Positions 16,671 to 23,365 of a stretch of 64,000 nucleotides of DNA are shown here, piece by piece. The translations under genes were made by a program, and so were the position numbers. Under the pieces are notes generated by a model. The model was given only the letters and a program-made list of their open reading frames with translations. It was not told where the DNA came from and did no database searches. This stretch comes from JADCRZ01 sp037718865 (GTDB taxonomy: Bacteria > Bacteroidota > Bacteroidia > Chitinophagales > Chitinophagaceae): the NCBI GenBank assembly GCA_037718865.1, contig JBBJMP010000009.1, positions 204,322 to 268,321 of the forward strand. The letters are read 5' to 3'. Position 1 is the stretch's first letter; every line of letters begins with the position of its first letter.

Positions 16671-17627
16671 ATGGAGCATACAAAAAGTATCGACTTAACG
16701 TGCCTGGGAATACTTGTTCTGGATGTCTTTGCATATACGATTAATGAGTTTCCTGCAGAAGGAACGTCAGCGTATTTCGATTCTATGAAATTGTTCCCCG
16801 GCGGTTGTGCGTACAATACTGGTGTAGATGCCAGACGGTTAGGCCTGAGCGTAAGCATTCAAGGTAAGGTGGGAAACGATCAGTTTGGAAATGTTCTGTT
16901 AGAATCTTTAAACAGGGAAAATATTTCCACGGATAAAATTGCCAAAGCAAATACAAACACGGCTTTTTCTTTTGTTATGATTCCGGATAGTGGCCAGCGC
17001 CGGATTTACAATACGCCGGGAGCCAATCATACCTTTTGTTTAGAAGATATTGATTTTGATTCAGTTAAGGATTCGAAAGTGATGCATATTGCCGGAAGTT
17101 CACTCATGCCTAAACTGGATGGGCTTCCTACTGTCGAATTATTAAAATTCTGCAGGGAAAATAAGATAATCACCAGCATGGATCCTGTATTTAAAACGAA
17201 TATCGCCAATGTCATTGTGCCTGCGCTCCCATACCTGGATATTTTTCTACCAAATACTGAAGAGTCGGAACATATAACCGGGCTAAAAAAAGCGGAAGAC
17301 CAATTGAATTTTTACCTTGACAATGGTGTTGGCATTGCCGGAATAAAAATGGGCGAAAAGGGCGCATTGATCTCGGACGGCAAAGAGAAATTTGAATTAG
17401 GAGCCTATAACGTAGCTGTTGCGGATACCTGCGGTGCGGGAGATGCCTTCATCGCAGGCTTCATTTACGGAATGATTAAAGAATGGGACCTGTATACGAT
17501 AGCAAAATTTTCCACCGCAACGGCAGCACATTGCGTTCAATCAGACGGGGCGACGTCAGGGGTAATACAAGCAGATAAGATAACAGAATTTATCACTCAT
17601 GCTCAACTACCCCATCATGAGCGCTAA
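16671..17627 (+). CDS. PfkB-family carbohydrate kinase
   Basis: 318 aa. N-terminal glycine-rich signature FPGGCAYNTGVDARRLG (about residues 43-59) and C-terminal DTCGAGDAFIAGF with the catalytic Asp (about residues 250-262). The family phosphorylates sugars or sugar acids such as fructose, ribose, adenosine and 2-keto-3-deoxygluconate. It lies 105 bases after the RLP gene on the same strand and before the LacI gene. In this operon it likely phosphorylates the pathway intermediate used by the RLP or the epimerase-like enzyme. The alternative is an ordinary fructokinase for fructose released by the GH32 enzymes; the ROK gene at 21839 could fill that role instead. Confidence 0.88.
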   Translation: MEHTKSIDLTCLGILVLDVFAYTINEFPAEGTSAYFDSMKLFPGGCAYNTGVDARRLGLSVSIQGKVGNDQFGNVLLESLNRENISTDKIAKANTNTAFSFVMIPDSGQRRIYNTPGANHTFCLEDIDFDSVKDSKVMHIAGSSLMPKLDGLPTVELLKFCRENKIITSMDPVFKTNIANVIVPALPYLDIFLPNTEESEHITGLKKAEDQLNFYLDNGVGIAGIKMGEKGALISDGKEKFELGAYNVAVADTCGAGDAFIAGFIYGMIKEWDLYTIAKFSTATAAHCVQSDGATSGVIQADKITEFITHAQLPHHER

Positions 17628-17710
17628 AACCAACTTATCAGGTTATGCATTTTTAAAATTTTATCAATATATATTTGATGGAATTTTCTTAATCAATATG
17701 CAGGACTTCT

Positions 17711-18730
17711 ATGAGGAAAAAGATTGCCTTAAAAGACATCGCCAGGCAGGTAGGCGTGTCCATTGCCCTGGTTTCATATGTCCTTAATAACCAGGAAGAA
17801 GAAAAACGGGTAGGTAAAGCAATCGCTATAAAGATAAGAAAGGCAGCAAAACAACTTAATTATCAGCCTAATCAAATAGCTAAAAGTTTAAAAACCCGAA
17901 AAACGCATACCATTGGATTAATTGTAGCTAATATAAATTATCGTTTTACTACTGGAATAACTCATGCTATCGAAGCCGAAGCTAAGAAAAATAAGTACAC
18001 CGTCATTTTTGGAAGCTCGGATGAAAACCAGGAAAAATTTGCGGAATTAATGACTGTTTTAATTAATCGTCAGGTCGATGGGTTAATTCTTGTTCCAGTT
18101 GAAAATGCCGAGGAGCAAATCAAATACCTTTTGAAGCACGAAGTACCCTTTGTACTTATTGACAGAATTTTTCCAAAAATTCAAACAAATTTCATTGGCC
18201 TTGATAATTATAAAGCAGCGTACCAATGCGTTACTCATCTTGTAAATACGGGCCATACACGCATAGGCCTGATCAACTACAAAACTTCTTTTTATCATTT
18301 GCACGAACGAAATCGGGGCTACCTGCAGGCAATGAAGGACAATAAATTGAAGGTAAAGAAGGTGTGGCATAAGGAGATAAGGGAAGAACATTTGAAAGAT
18401 GACGTACATAAATCTGTACAGGAATTGGTTTCCGCTTCACATAATTGCGATGCTATTTTCTTTGCAACGGAGATGTTAGCTGTTAATGGATTAAAACGTT
18501 TAAATGCTTTGCAGATAAAGGTCCCAGATGACCTTGCTGTGGTGAGCTTTGATGAAGCGGAAGCGTTTGAACTCTTTTACTCTCCAATTACTCATGGCAG
18601 GCAACCCCTGGAAGAAATGGGAAAGTTGGCAGTAAGCACCCTGATGGACATTATTAACCACAAGAAAGTTTGCAGGCAGGTATATCTGGAATCAGATTTT
18701 CATATCGGAAAATCATGTGGAGAAAAGTAA
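17711..18730 (+). CDS. LacI-family transcriptional regulator of the fructan/RLP locus
   Basis: 339 aa. Residues 4-25 form the helix-turn-helix (ALKDIARQVGVSIALVSYVLN). A hinge helix follows (PNQIAKSLKTRKT) and then a periplasmic-binding-protein-like effector domain (TIGLIVANI...) with the C-terminal VVSFDEAEAF. Such proteins usually repress until a sugar or sugar phosphate binds. The operator family TTAAWCGWTTAA at 11571, 18747, 22941 and 23107 surrounds this gene and carries the central CG that LacI hinge helices read, so it is the natural candidate regulator. No clear operator lies immediately before its own start. It is probably the last gene of the RLP operon. Confidence 0.9.
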   Translation: MRKKIALKDIARQVGVSIALVSYVLNNQEEEKRVGKAIAIKIRKAAKQLNYQPNQIAKSLKTRKTHTIGLIVANINYRFTTGITHAIEAEAKKNKYTVIFGSSDENQEKFAELMTVLINRQVDGLILVPVENAEEQIKYLLKHEVPFVLIDRIFPKIQTNFIGLDNYKAAYQCVTHLVNTGHTRIGLINYKTSFYHLHERNRGYLQAMKDNKLKVKKVWHKEIREEHLKDDVHKSVQELVSASHNCDAIFFATEMLAVNGLKRLNALQIKVPDDLAVVSFDEAEAFELFYSPITHGRQPLEEMGKLAVSTLMDIINHKKVCRQVYLESDFHIGKSCGEK

Positions 18731-18741
18731 TTTCTAAAAAA

Positions 18742-18771
18742 TTTGCTTAAACGATTAAATAAGTATATTTG
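18742..18771 (+). promoter_or_regulatory. Promoter of the second sugar porter
   Basis: TTTG at 18742-18745, an 18-base spacer and TATATTTG at 18764-18771: an exact match to the Bacteroidota primary sigma consensus (TTTG ... TAnnTTTG). Operator site B fills the spacer. The leader to the ATG at 18962 is about 185 bases. Confidence 0.7.
18747..18758. promoter_or_regulatory. LacI-family operator, site B
   Basis: TTAAACGATTAA between the -33 and -7 elements, an arrangement that would block polymerase. Context TTTGCTTAAACGATTAAA; compare sites A, C and D. Confidence 0.7.
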
Positions 18772-18961
18772 GTTTAACTTATTTTTTCTTCCATACTACT
18801 ATGTAAGATCGAACTGGTCGCTCTTAATGATTTCTGGTTTATAAAATCCCGCCCTTTCCTGGTAAATTAAATTGTACCTGCTGCGTTTTGACAATGTGTT
18901 GTTATAGAAAGCTGAAGCTTCAAGTTGACCGGATTTATTCAATCTCTATTAATTAAAAAGT

Positions 18962-20335
18962 ATGCGTAATAATGCTTACGTTGTATTTATCGCTGTTATC
19001 GCTGCTACAGGGGGGTTATTATTCGGGTTTGATACCGGAGTAATCTCAGGAGCACTTCCTTTTTTAAAGGATCACTGGAATTTGAGTGATGCAAATATTG
19101 AATGGATTACAACCACTGTTCTGGTTGGAGCAGTTTTAGGAGCTATAACAAGCGGCAGGCTGTCTGACTTTTTAGGCAGGAAAAAGATGATCATTATCAA
19201 TGCGGTCATTTTTGCAGTAGGAGCCCTGGGTTGTGCTTTTGCATGGACCATAGAAGTGCTGATTATCATGAGAATTACTATCGGCTTTGCCATTGGTATT
19301 ACATCCTATGTTGTGCCCATGTACATTGCAGAGATCGCGCCGAGCCGAAGAAGGGGATTACTGGTTACGTTAAATCAGTTAATGATTACAATCGGGATCT
19401 TGGTATCGTATATTACAGACTACTGGTTGGGCAACGATGCTGATCCGGAATCGTGGAGGTGGATGTTTTTAGTTGGTTTTTTCCCTGCGCTTGTTTTGCT
19501 GGTAGGAATGTTCTTTCTACCGGAAACACCACGCTGGCTGATGATTAAAAACCGCTGGGAAGAAGGTAGAAATGTATTATTGAAAGTAGAAGATCCTGAT
19601 CGGGTTGAACAAACATTAAGTGACTTAAAGCAGGAAATTGAGTTTTTCTCCCGTCACAAGGCAAGTGCAAGGGAAGTATTTAAACCGTGGTTGCGCCCTG
19701 CCTTGATCATCACCGTGGGCATTTTCTTTTTTCAACAATTTTCAGGCGTAAATACAATTATTTATTATTCACCCATCATATTTCAAATGGCAGGTATTGT
19801 AAGCAATACCGAATCTATACTTCCTTCAATCATTATTGGTGGAGTAAATGTATTGGCCTGCTTTGTATCCGTTCTTTTATTGGATAAAGTGGGCAGAAGA
19901 AAGCTGTATATGATAGGTATTTCGGGCATGATACCTTCAATAGCCATGTTAGGTGCATGTTTCTATTTTAAAGATGCGCTTGGCGCAAGCCTGCCTGTCT
20001 TTGCTGTTCTGAGCATAGTTTTCTATATCATTTTTATAGCCATCAGTCTGGCTCCTCTTGGCTGGCTGCTTATATCAGAAGTGTTTCCACTTAATGTCAG
20101 AGGGGTAGGGATGAGTATTGGTTCCTTATCACACTGGGGCTTTAATGCCATCATAGCTTTTACTTTTTTAAAGCTTGTAAACAGCATCGGTATTGCTACT
20201 ACCTTCTGGTTTTATTCCTTTGTTTGCCTGGCAGGTTTGATATGGGGCTATTACTACATTCCTGAAACCAAAGGCAAATCACTGGAAGACATTGAAAAAC
20301 ATTGGAGAAAGGGCGGGAGTCCCCGATCACTTTAA
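18962..20335 (+). CDS. MFS sugar porter (second copy in the window)
   Basis: 457 aa with 12 membrane segments. Signatures: GGLLFGFDTGVISGA in TM1, LSDFLGRKK, PETPRWLMIK, GRRKLYMIG and PETKGKSLEDIEKHW. Family role is proton-linked monosaccharide import. It has its own promoter and operator (18742-18771), so it should be induced together with the GH32 and RLP genes. The GH32-like gene after it starts 21 bases beyond its stop, forming a porter-hydrolase-kinase unit. Likely substrate is fructose or the sugar feeding the RLP pathway, by context only. Confidence 0.92.
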   Translation: MRNNAYVVFIAVIAATGGLLFGFDTGVISGALPFLKDHWNLSDANIEWITTTVLVGAVLGAITSGRLSDFLGRKKMIIINAVIFAVGALGCAFAWTIEVLIIMRITIGFAIGITSYVVPMYIAEIAPSRRRGLLVTLNQLMITIGILVSYITDYWLGNDADPESWRWMFLVGFFPALVLLVGMFFLPETPRWLMIKNRWEEGRNVLLKVEDPDRVEQTLSDLKQEIEFFSRHKASAREVFKPWLRPALIITVGIFFFQQFSGVNTIIYYSPIIFQMAGIVSNTESILPSIIIGGVNVLACFVSVLLLDKVGRRKLYMIGISGMIPSIAMLGACFYFKDALGASLPVFAVLSIVFYIIFIAISLAPLGWLLISEVFPLNVRGVGMSIGSLSHWGFNAIIAFTFLKLVNSIGIATTFWFYSFVCLAGLIWGYYYIPETKGKSLEDIEKHWRKGGSPRSL

Positions 20336-20355
20336 GTTATACTCAAAATAAGACA

Positions 20356-21831
20356 ATGAAAAGATTTTTAACCTTATGCTGTTTTCTATCGGCCATTTCA
20401 CATTCCGGAGCGCAGTTCAGCGTACAATACAATCCTGCACTGCAACCTGAAAACAATATGCAATATTTCACACCATCGGGAAATTTGTTTGTAGGTGATT
20501 GTATTCCTTTCTTCCATAACAATACCTATTATTTATACTGGCTGGTTGATTCAGCGCATCATCGTGCACTGAACGGCCTGGGGGGTCATCAATGGGTGTT
20601 GAGCACATCTAAAGACCTTAAGAAATGGAAACATTATCCCGTGGTATTAGGCATAGATGAAGAATGGGAAAAATCTATTTGCACAGGCTCAGTGGTGTAT
20701 ACAAATAATAAATTTTACGCATATTATGCTACAAGGCTCATCAACAATGAAGGAAAGGTGAATGAAAGATTAAGCTATGCTGTCAGCAACGACGGAATTA
20801 CCTTTAAAAAACAAAAGCCAAATCCTTTCTATATGTCAGCTCCCGGCTATAGTGAAAAAGATTTCAGGGACCCAAAAGTAATAGTTGACAGCAGTGGTGT
20901 TTTTCACCTGTTTGTTTCGAGTAAAAAAAACAATTCATTGATGCAGGTTGCCGACGGTGCACTGGTTCACCTTACCTCGAAAGACCTGAAAAAGTGGGAA
21001 GTGAAAGAGCCGTTGCTAACCGGTCAACAATCTGTACCGGAATGCCCGGATCATTTTTACTGGAATGGCTGGTATTATTTGGTGTATGGCCATAGCGGAA
21101 ACACTTTTTATGTAAAATCAAGGAACCCTTATGGTCCGTGGCAGGAGCCGCAATACCAAACGCTGAATGAAGACTGGTCAAACGTAGCAAAGACAGCAGA
21201 GTTTGCTAACGGCAGAAGAATAGCAGCGGCATGGATTCCGTCCAGAAGGGATAACAAAGATAATGAACGGGAGATTTTTGGAGGAAGCGCCGTGTTTCGT
21301 GAAGTGGTCCAACACGAGGATGGTACGTTAGGCACAAAATTTCCGTCAGAAATGATACCTGCGACGTCTGCGTCACTACCGTTGAAGCTTATTCACGATT
21401 CAATGACAACAACTCCTGATCCGGAAAATTACCTTATCAGCGCACCGAATGGGGTAGGTGCCGGGTATTTTGAAAATATCCCGGTGAATTGCAGGATAAC
21501 ACTAGAGATAGAACCACTAGGCAATAATGAAGAGTATGGGCTCTATGTAAGGTCTAACGTAAAAGCTACCGGCGGGTACAAGCTTAACTTTTCATCAAAT
21601 AACCGGACAGTTACTCTTGCAAATACAAGTATATACGCCGTAGATGGATTAAACAACAATATCAACATAGACATCATTATGAAAAACGACATTATTGATG
21701 TGTGTATTGATAACCGCAGATGTATTGTAAACCGTTTACCGGAACAGAAAGGCAGCATGTTGTGGTTGTTTGCCAAGCACGGTTACGTCAAATTTAAATC
21801 AATTAAAATTTCACCACTGTTAGAAAATTAG
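20356..21831 (+). CDS. GH32/GH43-like glycoside hydrolase (atypical beta-fructosidase-like)
   Basis: 491 aa from the ATG at 20356. An in-frame ATG at 20302 would overlap the porter gene and bury the signal peptide (MKRFLTLCCFLSAISHSGAQ), so the later start is preferred. Five-blade propeller elements: FVGDCIPFF with the probable nucleophile D48, DFRDPKV with D172, and PECPDHFYW with acid/base E229. The classical WMNDPNG is replaced by VGDCIPF. A beta-sandwich-like C-terminus follows. It is probably a periplasmic exo-acting hydrolase on fructosides, but the altered nucleophile motif leaves room for another glycoside. It is in a unit with the sugar porter and the ROK kinase. Confidence 0.8.
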   Translation: MKRFLTLCCFLSAISHSGAQFSVQYNPALQPENNMQYFTPSGNLFVGDCIPFFHNNTYYLYWLVDSAHHRALNGLGGHQWVLSTSKDLKKWKHYPVVLGIDEEWEKSICTGSVVYTNNKFYAYYATRLINNEGKVNERLSYAVSNDGITFKKQKPNPFYMSAPGYSEKDFRDPKVIVDSSGVFHLFVSSKKNNSLMQVADGALVHLTSKDLKKWEVKEPLLTGQQSVPECPDHFYWNGWYYLVYGHSGNTFYVKSRNPYGPWQEPQYQTLNEDWSNVAKTAEFANGRRIAAAWIPSRRDNKDNEREIFGGSAVFREVVQHEDGTLGTKFPSEMIPATSASLPLKLIHDSMTTTPDPENYLISAPNGVGAGYFENIPVNCRITLEIEPLGNNEEYGLYVRSNVKATGGYKLNFSSNNRTVTLANTSIYAVDGLNNNINIDIIMKNDIIDVCIDNRRCIVNRLPEQKGSMLWLFAKHGYVKFKSIKISPLLEN

Positions 21832-21838
21832 CCTGTGT

Positions 21839-22852
21839 ATGTTGTTAGGATTTGATATAGGAGGTACAAAATCTGCTGTTATCCTGGGGCAGACAAAGGA
21901 AAGCGGTGATTTGGAAATAACGGGTAAAGAAGTGTTGCCTACAAACAAACCTGTGTATGAAATGATAGAGTCGCTGTTTGTTTCAGCAGAATCGCTGCTG
22001 CAGAATCATGCAGTATCAAAAAAAAATATAAGCGGCATAGGCATTAGTTGCGGCGGACCTTTAAATAGTAAAAAAGGCATCGTTTTGTCGCCACCTAATT
22101 TACCCGGATGGGATAATATTCCACTGGTGGAGCTAACCAAAAAAAGGTTTGATAAAAATGTTTTGCTGCAAAACGATGCCAATGCATGTGCCATTGCAGA
22201 GTGGAAGCACGGAGCAGGTAAAGGGTATAACAACCTGATTTTTCTTACATTCGGCACTGGCATGGGCGCCGGGCTGATATTGGATGGAAAATTATACTCA
22301 GGTACTACTGATCTTGCCGGAGAGGTAGGCCATTTAAGACTAGCTGAAATGGGACCTGTGGGTTTCGGCAAAGCCGGATCCTTTGAAGGCTTTTGCAGTG
22401 GTGGAGGGATTGCTCAGTTGGCACAAATGAAAGTGCGGCAAAAATTGCAAATGGGAGAAAAGGTTTCCTTTTGTCAAAGCCTTAATGATTTATCAGGTCT
22501 TACAGCAAAAACGGTAGCTGAAGCAGCTTTTGCGGGAGACGCAGTAGCTATCGACATTTATAAAACCTGTGCAGAATACCTGGGAAAAGGTCTGTCATTA
22601 TTGATTGATATCCTCAATCCTGAAATTATAATTATGGGTAGCATTTACGGACGGGCAAAGACATTGATTGAACCATATATGAGGCAGGTGATTGAAGAAG
22701 AAGCCATTTTTGATTCACAGAGGGCTTGTATAATCGTACCGGCTGGCCTAACCGAGAGTATTGGTGACATAGCAGCGCTTACTTTAGCGGAGTTAAGTAA
22801 ACCAATTCAATATGAAAGTAACGACCAGGGATTAATACAGAGCATGTTTTGA
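21839..22852 (+). CDS. ROK-family sugar kinase, zinc-site variant
   Basis: 337 aa. ATP-binding LGFDIGGTKSAVI at the N-terminus; sugar-site ND in LQNDANACAIAEW with the catalytic Asp; LTFGTGMGAGLI; and EVGHLRL with the family His. The usual zinc motif CxCGxxGCxE is replaced by VGFGKAGSFE: all three Cys are missing while the Glu remains. ROK proteins are gluco-, fructo- or N-acetylmannosamine kinases or repressors; no DNA-binding domain is present, so this is a kinase candidate. It starts 8 bases after the GH32-like gene. Most likely fructokinase or glucokinase by context, but substrate preference may be altered. Confidence 0.85.
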   Translation: MLLGFDIGGTKSAVILGQTKESGDLEITGKEVLPTNKPVYEMIESLFVSAESLLQNHAVSKKNISGIGISCGGPLNSKKGIVLSPPNLPGWDNIPLVELTKKRFDKNVLLQNDANACAIAEWKHGAGKGYNNLIFLTFGTGMGAGLILDGKLYSGTTDLAGEVGHLRLAEMGPVGFGKAGSFEGFCSGGGIAQLAQMKVRQKLQMGEKVSFCQSLNDLSGLTAKTVAEAAFAGDAVAIDIYKTCAEYLGKGLSLLIDILNPEIIIMGSIYGRAKTLIEPYMRQVIEEEAIFDSQRACIIVPAGLTESIGDIAALTLAELSKPIQYESNDQGLIQSMF

Positions 22853-22932
22853 AGGAACTGATTTGTTGGCCATACACTATGGCGAAGAATACTAACATCA
22901 CGTCGCTGCACTGGGTAAATTTTTTTTTGATA

Positions 22933-22967
22933 TTTGTAATTTAATCGTTTAAGTAATATTATATTTG
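22933..22967 (+). promoter_or_regulatory. Promoter-like element with embedded operator
   Basis: TTTG at 22933-22936 and TATATTTG at 22960-22967. The spacer of 23 bases is at the upper limit reported for this phylum. It contains operator site C. Confidence 0.5.
22941..22952. promoter_or_regulatory. LacI-family operator, site C
   Basis: TTAATCGTTTAA, the reverse-complement form of sites A and B, with central CG. Confidence 0.65.
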
Positions 22968-23106
22968 ATATGCGTTTAATTATCTACTGCCTCGGATGTA
23001 CACTGTTTTCAGTTATTGCAAAAGAAAACGATTTGACCTGTTAAGAATAAAAAAAAACAAATTGGTAAAAAGATCGGGCTGGAAAGCCGATTAATTATTA
23101 TTTTGC

Positions 23107-23118
23107 TTAATCGTTTAA
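23107..23118. promoter_or_regulatory. LacI-family operator, site D
   Basis: TTAATCGTTTAA within the longer palindrome GCTTAATCGTTTAAAGC, directly after TTTTG (23101-23105). A -7 element downstream is poor (TATTTAAA). Confidence 0.65.
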
Positions 23119-23255
23119 AGCATGGGGTATTTAAAAGGAAATTAACATAGCTTAATTATTGGTTGAGCACAGAAACCAGTCTTCAAACACTGGGTTGTAA
23201 ATGCTGATTGATTTTTTTCCTGCCCTTGTATCACCGGTATGATCTTATAACAACT

Positions 23256-23277
23256 TCAATTGAATTTATTCAATTGA
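23256..23277. promoter_or_regulatory. 22-base perfect palindrome upstream of susC
   Basis: Arms TCAATTGAAT and ATTCAATTGA separated by TT, 88 bases before the SusC ATG. It is unlike the LacI-type operators, so it may bind a second dimeric regulator or form the 5' leader structure. Function unknown. Confidence 0.45.
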
Positions 23278-23365
23278 GGAAAACCGGAGCCCTTCAAAAA
23301 TTGACTTATTCACTTTAGTTGCGAACAAAACAAGACTGATTATTTCAACATCTAAAACTTCTGTT

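Larger units (their letters stand above)
22853..23365. promoter_or_regulatory. Control region upstream of the SusC pseudogene
   Basis: A 513-base region with two LacI-type operators (22941-22952 and 23107-23118), a promoter-like TTTG-N23-TATATTTG (22933-22967) and a 22-base perfect palindrome (23256-23277). A 24-codon frame at 22970 (MRLIIYCLGC...) starts with signal-like residues and stops at once. It may be the stub of a lost gene or chance. Confidence 0.55.
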
